A stretch of DNA of 52,617 nucleotides from Nocardioidaceae bacterium (lineage in GTDB: Bacteria > Actinomycetota > Actinomycetes > Propionibacteriales > Nocardioidaceae). The first letter of the stretch is position 1. Each line of letters starts with the position of its first letter. Location of the stretch: positions 1 to 52,617 of the forward strand of contig JAICWH010000005.1 in the NCBI GenBank assembly GCA_025934895.1. The letters run 5' to 3'. This document shows, in pieces, positions 6,789 to 15,830 of the stretch. Position numbers and translations under genes: made by a program. The notes under the pieces are model-generated. The model was given only the letters and a program-made list of their open reading frames with translations. It ran no database searches and had not been told where the DNA came from.

Positions 6789-7061
6789 ATGGTCGCCGGG
6801 CGCGAAGTCACACCACAGGACGCCGAGGCCACCGAACGCCTCCGCGTCTACTGGACCAAAGGTGCAGGCGCCGCCAAGATCCAATGGGGGCAGCCGGGCG
6901 ACTTCGATCGCTGCGTCGTCGAGCTCGGCAAATACGTCAAGGATCCGAAAGGGTTGTGCGCCAACTACCACCACGAAGCGTTGGGGATATGGCCGGCCAC
7001 ACATGCCAAGATGGTTCGCGACGCCGAAGGTCGCGGGAAGCACGAGCACGGTGTCCGCTGA
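6789..7061 (+). CDS. Hypothetical protein, 90 aa
   Basis: ATG 6789. It contains ATERLRVYWTKGAGAAKIQWG and a C-terminal region ALGIWPATHAKMVRDAEGRG. It resembles a group of short proteins found beside the terminase genes of corynebacterial-order phages, with a Tyr-Trp near the N-terminus and a small basic end. Function unknown. The HNH gene starts where it ends (7061). Confidence 0.7.
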   Translation: MVAGREVTPQDAEATERLRVYWTKGAGAAKIQWGQPGDFDRCVVELGKYVKDPKGLCANYHHEALGIWPATHAKMVRDAEGRGKHEHGVR

Positions 7062-7381
7062 TGCCACGCGCGCCGCGGAAGTGTCCGCATCCCGGCTGCA
7101 CCGCCCTCATCCGCGGGCACAAATACTGCGACGAGCACACCGAGACCTGGGAAGGCTCGGAATGGAAGCGGCCGCCCGGATGGGACCGCATCCGGCGGGA
7201 AGTCCTCGAACGCGACGGCTACAGGTGCCATGAGTGCGGCGGACCCAATGCCGACACCGTCCACCACCGCGTAATGCAGAGCCGCGGCGGAGCAGACGAC
7301 CCGAGCAACCTCGTCGCCATCCACGACCGCAACCCACCGCACTGCCACCGGACAGTTACCAACCGGCAACGGGTCCGCTGA
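7061..7381 (+). CDS. HNH endonuclease next to the terminase genes
   Basis: 106 residues from ATG 7061. It has two CxxC-type pairs (KCPHPGC near residue 9 and YRCHECGG near residue 60). These are followed by the core VHHRVMQSRGGADDPSNLVAIHDRNPPHCH, whose His-His and Asn residues form the HNH metal site (quoted here only as landmarks: VHHRV, DDPSNL). HNH proteins in this position are known from HK97-like cos phages, where they work with terminase in cutting genome ends. That role is inferred from position. Confidence 0.85.
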   Translation: MPRAPRKCPHPGCTALIRGHKYCDEHTETWEGSEWKRPPGWDRIRREVLERDGYRCHECGGPNADTVHHRVMQSRGGADDPSNLVAIHDRNPPHCHRTVTNRQRVR

Positions 7382-7496
7382 GGACCCCGGCGGGGAGGTC
7401 CCCCCCGCCCCGCCTGCCCCGCATCGGGACGCACTGCCGAAAATGCCGCGTACGGGTTCGGAGAGCCCGCGCCAGCCCCGGAGGAGGTGACCGGCC
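7382..7496 (+). other. GC-rich spacer before TerS, candidate cos region
   Basis: The 115-base gap between the HNH gene and TerS begins with GGACCCCGGCGGGGAGGTCC, which contains inverted GGACC/GGTCC arms around CCCCGGCGGGG, then a run of C. It ends with the GGAGGAGG ribosome binding site of TerS. In cos phages the packaging site often lies between HNH and TerS. This is a positional guess and no cleavage site can be proven here. Confidence 0.3.
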
Positions 7497-7949
7497 ATGC
7501 CTGGACCGCTGCCCAAGCACTCCTCGACGCGCCAGCGCCGCAACGCCACATCGACGCGCGCCGTCCTGCGACCCGTCAGCAACCCTGATATTCCTGACCT
7601 GCCCGAATACGTCAAATGGCATCCGGCGGTCGTGGCCTGGTGGCGCGATGCATGGTCGTCGCCGATGGTGCCGGAGTGGACCGAGTCGGACCGTCACGTC
7701 TTGGACATGGCCGCGCGCAGCATGCAGACGGTGTGGGCCGAATCGTCCTCGCCAGGCCAGCGCACCATGGCCAGCGCCGAAGTGCGGATGCTGCTGCGTG
7801 AGTGCGGTCTGACGCCGATGGCGCGCCGCACGCTCCAATGGGAAGTGGACCGCGGCGAGGAAGCCGAGCAGCGCACCCGCGCCCGGCGTAACGCCGCGGT
7901 TCCGCGTGCTGTGCCGGATCCGCGCCAGGGGTATTCGTCGACGGGCTGA
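7497..7949 (+). CDS. terS: Terminase small subunit (P27-like)
   Basis: 150 residues from ATG 7497, preceded by GGAGGAGG. The N-terminus MPGPLPKHSSTRQRRN is the typical GPxPKxxxxRxRRN opening of P27-family small terminases. A helical core (WHPAVVAWWRDAWSSPM) and a C-terminal basic region follow. It recognises phage DNA for packaging and hands it to TerL, whose gene starts 3 bases downstream. Confidence 0.85.
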   Translation: MPGPLPKHSSTRQRRNATSTRAVLRPVSNPDIPDLPEYVKWHPAVVAWWRDAWSSPMVPEWTESDRHVLDMAARSMQTVWAESSSPGQRTMASAEVRMLLRECGLTPMARRTLQWEVDRGEEAEQRTRARRNAAVPRAVPDPRQGYSSTG

Positions 7950-7952
7950 TCA

Positions 7953-9584
7953 ATGCTGATGATCGTCCCGCCCGACGACGAGGAACCGTTCCCGACGCTG
8001 GGCGATCAGGTGTGCGCATTCCTCGAGGAGCGCGCCGTTCATGGTCCGGGCTCGCTGAAGGGCCAGCCGCTCACGCTGGACAGCGACTTTAGATACGCCT
8101 TGTACCGGCTGTACGAGCATTTCCCGAAAGGTCATCCGCGCGCGGGCCGTCGCCGGTTCCGCCGCGGCACTGTCTCGCTCAGAAAGGGCTCGGCGAAAAC
8201 CGAGCTGCTCGCACAGGTCACGTACGCCGAACTGCACCCGGAAAGCCCAGTACGGTTCACGGGTTTCGCCAAGGACGGCTCACTACTCGAGGGACGCCCG
8301 GTGGCGAACCCGTATATCCCCATGCTGGCGAACACGCAGGAGCAGGTCGCCGAACTCGCGTACGGCGCGCTGATGGCGATCTGCGAAGACGGCATGGATC
8401 CCGAGTTGTTCGATATCGGCCTGGACCGCATCATCCGTCTCGGCGAGCGTGGCGAGGCGGACGGCAAGGCTCTCCCGCTTTCGGCCGCGCCGAACGCTCG
8501 CGATGGTGCGCGCACCACGTTCCAGGCGGTCGACGAGCCGCACCGTCTGTACCTGCCGAGCCACAAGGCCGCGATCGAGACGATGCTGGCGAATCTGCCG
8601 AAGCGGGCCATGGAGGATCCGTGGCAGATGACGACCGGTACCGCGGGCGAGCTTGGGCAGAACAGTGTCGCCGAGGATGAATGGACCGAAGCGGATCGGA
8701 TCATGCGTGGCTTGGTGGAGCGGCCGGCGTACTTCTTTTTCCACCGGCAGGCCAGCGACGGCTACGACATGGACAAGTACGAGGACCGTGTTGCGGCGGT
8801 TACCGAGGCGTCGGGCCCGGATGTGCGCAAGTGGTCCGACATCGAGGCGATCGCGCAGCAGTGGGACCGCCCGTCAGCGGATCACGCCTACCTCGAGCGG
8901 GTGTGGTGTAACAGGTGGGTGGCCTCGGCGGCGCAGGCGTTCGATGTACGCCGCTGGAGTGTGCTTGCTCTGACCGGCGAGCGGATCCCGCGGCGGTCGT
9001 GGGTGACGCTGGGGTTCGACGGGGCTCGCTTCCGGGATGCGACGGCGCTGGTGATGACCGACATGAAGACCGGTTTCCAGCAGCTCGAGGGTTTGTGGGA
9101 GCGGCAACCGGACGATCCAGAGGACTGGGAAGTCCCCGAATCCGAGGTAACGGAGAAGCTCAAGGAGCTGATGCACGACTATCGCGTGCTGAAGCTGTAT
9201 GCGGATCCGCCGCATTGGACTTCGACGATCGGCGAGTGGTCGGTGCAGTGGCCGGATGTCGTCGAGGAGTGGTGGACGAACCGCCGCCGGCCGATGTATC
9301 GAGCGATCCGGGCGTACCGCGAGGCGATCACGACAGGTCGTGTCTCGCACAACGGTGATCCGGACCTCGAACGGCACATCGGCAACGCCGGGCGTGTGAG
9401 CACGAACTTGTGGGACGACATCGACGAGGACGGCTCGCAACAGCGGGTGTGGATTCTGGGGAAGCTGCACCCGGACAGGAAATTCGACGCCGCCATGGCG
9501 GCCTGCCTGAGCTGGCAGGCCCGGATGGACAACCTCGGCAATATCCCGAAGCGCCGTCGTGGCGTGGTGGCTCGGATCCGGTGA
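7953..9584 (+). CDS. terL: Terminase large subunit
   Basis: 543 residues from ATG 7953 (ATG 7959 possible). The ATPase has a deviant Walker A, SLRKGSAKTE, with Lys82, then a helix typical of TerL. The C-terminal nuclease domain begins at GFDGARFRDATALV (first metal-binding Asp) and includes YADPPHW. It drives packaging of DNA into the prohead and cuts the concatemer. Its length and its position between TerS and portal are as expected. Confidence 0.92.
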   Translation: MLMIVPPDDEEPFPTLGDQVCAFLEERAVHGPGSLKGQPLTLDSDFRYALYRLYEHFPKGHPRAGRRRFRRGTVSLRKGSAKTELLAQVTYAELHPESPVRFTGFAKDGSLLEGRPVANPYIPMLANTQEQVAELAYGALMAICEDGMDPELFDIGLDRIIRLGERGEADGKALPLSAAPNARDGARTTFQAVDEPHRLYLPSHKAAIETMLANLPKRAMEDPWQMTTGTAGELGQNSVAEDEWTEADRIMRGLVERPAYFFFHRQASDGYDMDKYEDRVAAVTEASGPDVRKWSDIEAIAQQWDRPSADHAYLERVWCNRWVASAAQAFDVRRWSVLALTGERIPRRSWVTLGFDGARFRDATALVMTDMKTGFQQLEGLWERQPDDPEDWEVPESEVTEKLKELMHDYRVLKLYADPPHWTSTIGEWSVQWPDVVEEWWTNRRRPMYRAIRAYREAITTGRVSHNGDPDLERHIGNAGRVSTNLWDDIDEDGSQQRVWILGKLHPDRKFDAAMAACLSWQARMDNLGNIPKRRRGVVARIR

Positions 9585-9595
9585 GGAGGTAGCTC

Positions 9596-11230
9596 ATGAC
9601 GACTCCCCTGGATACGTCCGGCGGCGCCAGCTTGTACACGGATCCGCCGTTCGGGCCGTCCGATGTCCGCGAGAACGGCGACGGGTGGACCGGTAGGCCG
9701 GTGGTATCGGCCGAGCGGCTGGATGCCGCGTGGTGGATGACCTACTTGGCCAATAAGTTCGTCGCTCGGGACCGCACGTACGACTTCGCGGACGACCCGG
9801 TCTCGCCGTATGCGCGGCTGCCGATCTACCGGACGCGGCGTCTGCGGATGGACTGGCTCTGGCGCTATTTCATCGGCCGGCCACCGCTGCCGCATCTGAA
9901 CGCCGAGTACGAAGAGGCGTTTCATCACGTCCTGCGCAAGGCGAATGCCGTCTACGCCCCGATGTGTGTCGATGCGCTGCTGGACCGGATGACGTTGACG
10001 GGTGTGCGTACCTCTGCGGCCGATGGGCCCGAGGGCGATGCGATGGCGCAGAGCATCATGCAGGTGAGCGGGTTCGCCGCGGCGATGAAGGACGCGCTCA
10101 CCTACATGTTCGTCATGTCCGAGGCGTACATGATGGTCGTTCCGGCGATGCCTGATGCGATCGATCAGACGCCGCTGATCACTGCGGAGGATCCGCGTCT
10201 CACGATCGGCGAGCCGGATCCGATGAACCCGAACCGGCTGCGGGCGGCGCTGAAACTGGGCTATGACGATGTGCGTCAGCGGGTGGTGGCCTACATCTAT
10301 CCGGGCGACGGCATGAGGTATCAAGCGTCGCAGTCGGGTACGGGATGGATCGGAATCACGGTCAGCTCATCGGGTTTCGTGTGGGACTGCCCGCCGGTGG
10401 CGATGCCGCAGCTCGAGGCGTTCGGCGGCGTCCCGGTGGTCCGGTTGCAGAACGCGCACCAGATGGGCGAGTACGAGAAGCATCTCGATCTGCTGGATCG
10501 GATCAACGAGACGATCCTGGACCGGCTGGCGATCACGAAGTACCAGAGTTTCCGGCAGCGTGGCCTGATCGGCGATATCGAGGGCGACGAGGACGACGAG
10601 GACTCGCCTGTCGAGCAAATCGACTGGAACAACATCTTTTCCGCGTCGCCGGGCTCGCTGTGGCGGCTCCCGGCAGGCTCGCAGTTCTGGGAGTCGGCGC
10701 AAGCCGATCTGACGCCGATCATGAACGCGATCAAGGCTGACGTGATGGAGTTCGCCGCGGTGACGCGCACTCCGCTGCATCTCGTCACGCCGGACGTGGC
10801 CACGCAGTCTGCCGAGGGCGCGTCTCTCATGCGTGAGGGCATCGTGTTCAAGGTCCGCGACCGACGCGACCGCGTGAATCCGGCGCTCGTGCAGCTGTGG
10901 CAGATGGCGTTCGCGCTGGCGGGGGAGCCGAAGACGTCGGTGCAGATGTTGTGGGGCCCGATAGAGACGTATTCGCTCGCGGAGAAGGGGCAGTTGCTGC
11001 AGCAGAGCCGCGGCATCCTCTCGCGGGAGCGCCAGCTCGTCGACATCCTCGAGATGACCCCGGCCGAGGCCGCCGACAACGCACAAGAGCTCGTGCAGGA
11101 TCAGATTCTCGATTCGCAGCTCACCGTTCCGCCCCCGCCGTCCGTCACGCGGCTTACCGAGCAGATCACCGACCACGGTTCATCCGCGCCGGGGAGCGCT
11201 CTGGCACCGACACCGGGGAAGATTCCGTGA
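9596..11230 (+). CDS. Portal protein (SPP1 gp6-like)
   Basis: 544 residues from ATG 9596 with GAGGAGGT upstream. The pattern of a long N-terminal alpha/beta domain, HQMGEYEKHLDLLDRINETILDRL helix region near residue 290 (landmark HQMGEYEKH) and a C-terminal region of helices fits SPP1/HK97-type portals of actinophages. It forms the dodecameric ring at the capsid vertex through which DNA passes. It lies directly between TerL and the MuF-like protein. Confidence 0.9.
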   Translation: MTTPLDTSGGASLYTDPPFGPSDVRENGDGWTGRPVVSAERLDAAWWMTYLANKFVARDRTYDFADDPVSPYARLPIYRTRRLRMDWLWRYFIGRPPLPHLNAEYEEAFHHVLRKANAVYAPMCVDALLDRMTLTGVRTSAADGPEGDAMAQSIMQVSGFAAAMKDALTYMFVMSEAYMMVVPAMPDAIDQTPLITAEDPRLTIGEPDPMNPNRLRAALKLGYDDVRQRVVAYIYPGDGMRYQASQSGTGWIGITVSSSGFVWDCPPVAMPQLEAFGGVPVVRLQNAHQMGEYEKHLDLLDRINETILDRLAITKYQSFRQRGLIGDIEGDEDDEDSPVEQIDWNNIFSASPGSLWRLPAGSQFWESAQADLTPIMNAIKADVMEFAAVTRTPLHLVTPDVATQSAEGASLMREGIVFKVRDRRDRVNPALVQLWQMAFALAGEPKTSVQMLWGPIETYSLAEKGQLLQQSRGILSRERQLVDILEMTPAEAADNAQELVQDQILDSQLTVPPPPSVTRLTEQITDHGSSAPGSALAPTPGKIP

Positions 11231-12429
11231 CCGCGCCTGTCGTGCAGCAGCAAGCGCAAGCCCGGATCGCCGCCGCGAGTTCAGCCGCAGCAGCAGCCGT
11301 GGCGTCGGTAAGGGCCGCGCGTGTAAGTGTGTCCGTCGGCGCAGCTGCGGACCGCGCGGCCGGCGTGTTCGGGAAGGGCTCGAGCGCCGACACCGCGCAG
11401 GCGGTCGGGGCGGTCGTGAACGCGAACGCCGCAGCTGTACAGACCGCGGTGAAGGTGACCTCGGCGGCGATCGAACGGTTGTGGCATGCAACCGATCCGT
11501 ACGACGACACCGCGATGCAGGATTTCGCCGCGCAGGCCGGTCGGCTCGTGGTGTCGGCACAGCGCAGCGTGGTGCGCACGACGAATGCGACGCAGGCGAT
11601 CGTGGCACGCACAGTGGGTTTGCGGGTACCGGGCGCAGTGGATGTCCCCGACGATGTGCGCGGCGCGCATGTGAGTTTCGGTGCCGACGATGTGACGGTG
11701 CGCCCGAAGTCTCGGGTGAGTGTGACCTATCAGCCGGAGGCGAAGGGCGACAAGCCGACCCGGGTGACGGTGACGGCGGCGGATGCGCGCCCGGACCAGA
11801 TTTTCAACCGGGCCGCGGTCGTCTACCGGTATCAGGAGTCGCAGGGTGCGAGCCCGGAGGCCGCGTCGCGGGCGTCGGTGCAGCGGATCGACGACATCGT
11901 CGACGGCAATCTCATGCTGGCCCAGCGGCTCGCCGAGCAGCAGACCATGAAACAGGCCGGTGCTACGCATTACCGCCGCGTGATCCATCCCGAGCTGTCG
12001 AAGGGCGGCGTGTGCGGCCTATGCGTAGTCGCATCGGATCGGCTCTACAAGATCGAAGCACTGAAGCCGATTCACCTGCGTTGCAAATGCACTGTTGTGC
12101 CGGCGGATGAGTCCAGCGATCTGGGGCTCGTCCTGAATCGGGATGACTTCAAGATGCTGTACAGCGATGCGGGTGTCGCGGCCCAGACCGGCGACGGCCG
12201 GTACACGAGTGCCCACTTCGAGGCGCACATTGCAAGCGTCGAGGAGAGACGGAAGAAGCGTGGCCGCGCGCCCTTGGGCAAAGCCTATTGGGATCAGGTG
12301 GCACAGACGCACAGCGATTTCCTGAAGAAGGGTCGCTACGACGTCATTCAGCATGCCGAGTTCGGGCCCGTCCTTGTCCGCAAGGGCCACGATCCGGTGC
12401 CGTATTTCCACGTCGCGGCAGCGGCGTAA
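11227..12429 (+). CDS. MuF-like minor capsid protein
   Basis: 400 residues from GTG 11227 (GTGA overlap with the portal stop). The first 130 residues are Ala/Val-rich helix. The C-terminal part has the MuF/SPP1 gp7 signature: GGVCGLCVVAS near residue 260, followed by PIHLRCKCTVVP. A further C-terminal segment (about 100 residues) could be a small effector-like or capsid-exterior domain. MuF proteins bind the portal and enter the head, sometimes being ejected with DNA. Confidence 0.85.
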   Translation: MTAPVVQQQAQARIAAASSAAAAAVASVRAARVSVSVGAAADRAAGVFGKGSSADTAQAVGAVVNANAAAVQTAVKVTSAAIERLWHATDPYDDTAMQDFAAQAGRLVVSAQRSVVRTTNATQAIVARTVGLRVPGAVDVPDDVRGAHVSFGADDVTVRPKSRVSVTYQPEAKGDKPTRVTVTAADARPDQIFNRAAVVYRYQESQGASPEAASRASVQRIDDIVDGNLMLAQRLAEQQTMKQAGATHYRRVIHPELSKGGVCGLCVVASDRLYKIEALKPIHLRCKCTVVPADESSDLGLVLNRDDFKMLYSDAGVAAQTGDGRYTSAHFEAHIASVEERRKKRGRAPLGKAYWDQVAQTHSDFLKKGRYDVIQHAEFGPVLVRKGHDPVPYFHVAAAA

Positions 12430-12509
12430 CCAGTCTTCCGCGTCGTATGCGCGGGCGTCCCGTCATGGGATCCATTTCCGAAATCTCTTACCTGACAAGG
12501 CAGAACACT

Positions 12510-13166
12510 GTGACAGCACCCGCCGAGGGCGGTGCCGCGTCTGCGGCCCCGGCTCCCACACCCAACGACGCCGCTGCCGCTGCGGCGAAGGCTTCCACGG
12601 CCACACCCGACCGGGGTTTCCCGGAGGGCACGCCGCTCGAGCAGATGAGTACCGAGCAGCAGCTCGCGTACTGGAAGCACCACAGCCGCAAGCATGAGGA
12701 CGCGGTCAAGGCGTTCAAGGGCGTCACGCCCGACAAGATCGCCGAATACGAGGCTCGGATCGGAGAACTCGAGGCCGAGAAGCTCACCGCCGACGAGCGG
12801 GCGCTCCAGGCGGCCAAACAGGAGGCAGCCGACACCGCATCGGCGGCGGCGAAAGCTGAACTGCTTCCGCAGATTCAGGCGCTCGAGGTGAAGGTGCTCG
12901 CCGGAACCATCCTGAACAAGGAGCAGCTCGCGGCGTTCATGGCCATCGCCGACCCCTCGAAGCTCGTCGGCGAGGACAAGCACGCCGACGAAGAGAAGGT
13001 GATGGGCCACCTCACCGCGATGTTCGGGCAGCTGTCACGAGGCCCGCAGATCGGCCAACCGCGTTGGCAGAACGCGGGTCAATTCTCCCCGCCTGCGCCC
13101 CGGGCTGAGCCGGGTGCTGCTGGGCGCGCCGAAGCGCAGAAGCGTTCCGGCAAAAAGACCACGTAG
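12510..13166 (+). CDS. Capsid scaffolding protein
   Basis: About 218 residues. GTG 12510 gives MTAPAEGG; ATG 12465 and 12447 are in frame and longer but lack a clear ribosome binding site. The first 60 residues are Ala/Pro/Thr-rich and disordered. Residues about 70-150 form a charged coiled coil (KIAEYEARIGELEAEKLTAD). The C-terminus is Pro/Arg/Lys-rich. The position just before decoration and major capsid genes and the composition are those of a scaffold. Confidence 0.85.
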   Translation: MTAPAEGGAASAAPAPTPNDAAAAAAKASTATPDRGFPEGTPLEQMSTEQQLAYWKHHSRKHEDAVKAFKGVTPDKIAEYEARIGELEAEKLTADERALQAAKQEAADTASAAAKAELLPQIQALEVKVLAGTILNKEQLAAFMAIADPSKLVGEDKHADEEKVMGHLTAMFGQLSRGPQIGQPRWQNAGQFSPPAPRAEPGAAGRAEAQKRSGKKTT

Positions 13167-13177
13167 AGGAGCGTCGA

Positions 13178-13954
13178 ATGTCTTCCGACATTGCGATGGT
13201 GACTCGGCAGTACCAGGTCGGCAATCGGCAGTGGTTGCTGTCGGCCGGAAAGTACCGCGCGAACGTCACCTGCGATATCACCAAGTGGGCCAGCTCGCCC
13301 ACCAATCAAGTGCAGACCGTCACCATTTCGGGCAGCCCGACCGGGGGCACTTTCACGCTGAGCTTCGGCGGCGTGCTGGCCGAGGACCCGACATATTCGC
13401 CGACGCTGCCGTACAACGCCACCGCAGCGCAGGTCGCTGCGGCGATCGCGAACCTGCCGTACTACGGCCCGAACGAGACCCTGCTGTACGTCGGCGCGTC
13501 GAATGTCACCGTGACCGGCCCGACCAGTGGCGTCTACACCGTCACCTTCGGTGGCGCGCTGGCCGGCGCGAACGTTCCGGCACTGGTGGCGACCGCGTCG
13601 TTCACCGGCGGCACGTCCCCGGCGATCGCGACGGCGATCAGCACCGCGGCGCAGCCGGGCCTGACCCCGAACGGGTACATCCCGTCCGGCACCGCGCTGG
13701 GCAAGGTCACTTCGACCGGAATGGTCGGCCCGTACGACCCGAACGCGTCAGACGGTCGTCAGACCGCCTACGGATTCCTGTTCGACGACGTGCGTGCGAT
13801 CCGCTTCGACGGTTCGACCGCCAGCCAGGTTCCCACCGGCGCCATCGTGAACGAGGCGGTCGTCTCGCTCTCGCATCTGCCGGTGCAGACCGGTCCCGGT
13901 TCCATCGACAGCAACGGTAAGGCCGCTCTGGCTCAAATCCGTTTCGAGGCGTGA
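13178..13954 (+). CDS. Head decoration protein with inserted beta-sandwich domain
   Basis: 258 residues from ATG 13178. The two ends (residues 1-40 and 165-258, with IPSGTALGKVTSTG and AYGFLFDDVR) match head-decoration proteins that sit on the capsid. Between them, about residues 45-145, is a Gly/Thr-rich module starting VTISGSPTGGTFTLSFGG, with YNATAAQVAAAIANLP and a closing VTVTGP..YTVTFGG. This module is widespread in actinobacterial phage surface proteins. It probably makes the decoration spike longer and may help adhesion. Confidence 0.8.
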   Translation: MSSDIAMVTRQYQVGNRQWLLSAGKYRANVTCDITKWASSPTNQVQTVTISGSPTGGTFTLSFGGVLAEDPTYSPTLPYNATAAQVAAAIANLPYYGPNETLLYVGASNVTVTGPTSGVYTVTFGGALAGANVPALVATASFTGGTSPAIATAISTAAQPGLTPNGYIPSGTALGKVTSTGMVGPYDPNASDGRQTAYGFLFDDVRAIRFDGSTASQVPTGAIVNEAVVSLSHLPVQTGPGSIDSNGKAALAQIRFEA

Positions 13955-13964
13955 GGAGTAGACC

Positions 13965-15002
13965 ATGTCTCTGTTTCTTGACGGGCCGCTGCCCCTGGAA
14001 GACACGATCACGTTCACGCAGGAGCTGCCGCTTCCGAGCTCGAATGCTCTGACGCAGATGTTCCCTGAGCGCACCTACCAGACCGACGAAATCGACTTTG
14101 CGGTCATCACCAAGACCAACGTGGCGGCGAAGTTCCGTGCGTGGGATGGGTCGTACTGGGTCGCGCCGAGGGATACGGGTGCCGAGAAGCGCGTCCGCAT
14201 GCTGCCCCTCGGCGGCCAGTTGGGCGTCGGCGAGTACGAGCGTCGGCAGATGGAGTATGCCAAGTTCGGCGGCACCATTCAGTCGATCCTGGTGGACGCG
14301 ATCTACAACGATCTGCAGAACCTGACTCGGTACGTGCAGAACCGCGTCGAACTCGCCTGGGGCGACGTGCTCTCGGATGGTGTGCTGAACATCAACGAGA
14401 ACGGCGTGCAGCAGCAGTTGGACTACGCGATCCCCGCCGACCAGAAGGTCACCGCGGCGACCCTGTGGTCGGACACCACCAACTCCGATCCGCTGTCGGA
14501 CATGCTGGCCTGGAACGACATCTGGGTCGCGCTGAACGGCATGCCCCCCGGGAAGACGCTGCTGTCGCTGACCACAGCGCGGCAGCTGCAGTTCAACAAG
14601 AAACTGATCTACGCGATCAAGGGTCAGCAGACCGGTGTCACTCACGTGACCCTGCAGGACATCTCGGATCTGCTGGCCGGGTTCGGGCTGCCGCCGATCA
14701 GCATGGACAACGTCTACAACTCGTTCTTCGAGGTCGACGGCCAGAATCAGCGGCCGATCCCGGCGAACCTGTTCATGTTCCTGCCGGACGACCTGAGCCA
14801 GCTCGGTTTCACCGCCTGGGGCACTCCGACCACGTCGCTCGAGCTGTCCGCGCACAACGTGCAGGTGGAGCAGGCGTCGGGCATCATCGGCATCCTCGTG
14901 CGCGAGGACGCGCCGCCGTTCATGAAGCGCACCTTCGTGGACGCCGTCGCGCTGCCTGTGCTGGCGGATCCGCGCAAGATCCTCGTCGCGACGGTCGCGT
15001 GA
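13965..15002 (+). CDS. Major capsid protein (GpE family)
   Basis: 345 residues from ATG 13965, with GAGGAGT upstream. Overall layout matches the lambda-E type capsid proteins of actinophages: N-terminal MSLFLDGPLPLEDTITFTQEL, RRQMEYAKFGGTIQSILVDAIYNDLQNL in the spine helix region, and a C-terminal VREDAPPFMKRTFVDAVALPVLADP typical of this family. It forms the icosahedral shell. It directly follows the decoration gene. Confidence 0.9.
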   Translation: MSLFLDGPLPLEDTITFTQELPLPSSNALTQMFPERTYQTDEIDFAVITKTNVAAKFRAWDGSYWVAPRDTGAEKRVRMLPLGGQLGVGEYERRQMEYAKFGGTIQSILVDAIYNDLQNLTRYVQNRVELAWGDVLSDGVLNINENGVQQQLDYAIPADQKVTAATLWSDTTNSDPLSDMLAWNDIWVALNGMPPGKTLLSLTTARQLQFNKKLIYAIKGQQTGVTHVTLQDISDLLAGFGLPPISMDNVYNSFFEVDGQNQRPIPANLFMFLPDDLSQLGFTAWGTPTTSLELSAHNVQVEQASGIIGILVREDAPPFMKRTFVDAVALPVLADPRKILVATVA

Positions 15003-15403
15003 TGAAGAACCACAGCGATTTCGCGGTGCACCTGCACCGAGACGGGCTGCTGCACACCTTCCGGCCCGGTGATCCGATGCCCGACTGGGCTGCGGAGATG
15101 ATCACCAACCCGTACGTGCTGGGCGGGGACAAGCCGGATGCGAGTGCGGCGGCGCAGGTCCGCGCGTGGGCTCCCGGGCATTCTGCTGCCGGCCCCGCAC
15201 CGGCCGCGGCCATCGACGACACCACCGACGAGCCGGACGCCGACACGGCGCCGGCCGATGGTGACCCGTCCCGGCCCGCCGAGTCGGGCGTCGGCTCGAC
15301 CCGGACCGCATGGGAGGAGTACGCGCGCAGCAAGGGCATCGAGGTGTCCGCGGACTGGAAGCGCGAGGACATCATCGCCGCGTGCGCGCAGGCCGGGCAC
15401 TGA
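15002..15403 (+). CDS. Small structural protein with C-terminal SAP-like motif
   Basis: 133 residues from ATG 15002 (overlaps the capsid stop). The first 50 residues are compact (DFAVHLHRDGLLHTFRPGD). A linker of about 45 residues rich in Ala, Pro, Asp follows, then TAWEEYARSKGIEVSADWKREDIIAAC, a SAP/Rho-N-like helical motif (landmark WEEYARSKGIEV). Genes of this type lie after the capsid gene in many actinophages. A DNA- or capsid-binding role is possible. Confidence 0.7.
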   Translation: MKNHSDFAVHLHRDGLLHTFRPGDPMPDWAAEMITNPYVLGGDKPDASAAAQVRAWAPGHSAAGPAPAAAIDDTTDEPDADTAPADGDPSRPAESGVGSTRTAWEEYARSKGIEVSADWKREDIIAACAQAGH

Positions 15404-15416
15404 GAGCCACTGAGCC

Positions 15417-15830
15417 ATGGGCACATTCGCGCAGCTGTCGGACGTGCAAGCCGAGTACGAGGGAGTCATTCCCTCGTCACGGCAAGCATGGGTCACGGCG
15501 AAGATCGGTGCCGTCGAGGCGCGTCTGATCGGCCTGGTCCCGTCACTGGCGACCCTCACGCAGGACCAGGATCCGGCACGGTGGGACCGGGTGAAGTATC
15601 TGGTCACCGAGAAGACGCTCGAGCTGTACCGCAACCCGGCAGGGACGCGGTCGGACTCGGTGATGGGCCAGTCGACATCGTGGGATCCGGCAGTCAGTTC
15701 GGGCCGCATCACGTTCACCGCCGAGGAACTCTCGACGGTGCGGATGCGCAAGCGGCGCGCGAATCTCGGTACCGCCCGCGTGCGGGAATGGCGCCGGAGG
15801 GATGACCGTGTACTACGCGGCCCATGGTGA
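15417..15830 (+). CDS. Head-tail connector protein (adaptor, gp6/gp15-like)
   Basis: 137 residues from ATG 15417. It is a helical protein with FAQLSDVQAEYEGVIPSS at its start and VKYLVTEKTLELYRNPAGTRSDSVMG in the middle, the pattern of HK97 gp6/SPP1 gp15 connector proteins. It is expected to sit on the portal ring. Its stop overlaps the following gene by about 23-29 bases. Confidence 0.8.
   Translation: MGTFAQLSDVQAEYEGVIPSSRQAWVTAKIGAVEARLIGLVPSLATLTQDQDPARWDRVKYLVTEKTLELYRNPAGTRSDSVMGQSTSWDPAVSSGRITFTAEELSTVRMRKRRANLGTARVREWRRRDDRVLRGPW

Noticed and set aside
13707-14855. 382-aa antisense ORF on the minus strand
   Set aside because: Antisense to the decoration and major capsid genes; shadow ORF.
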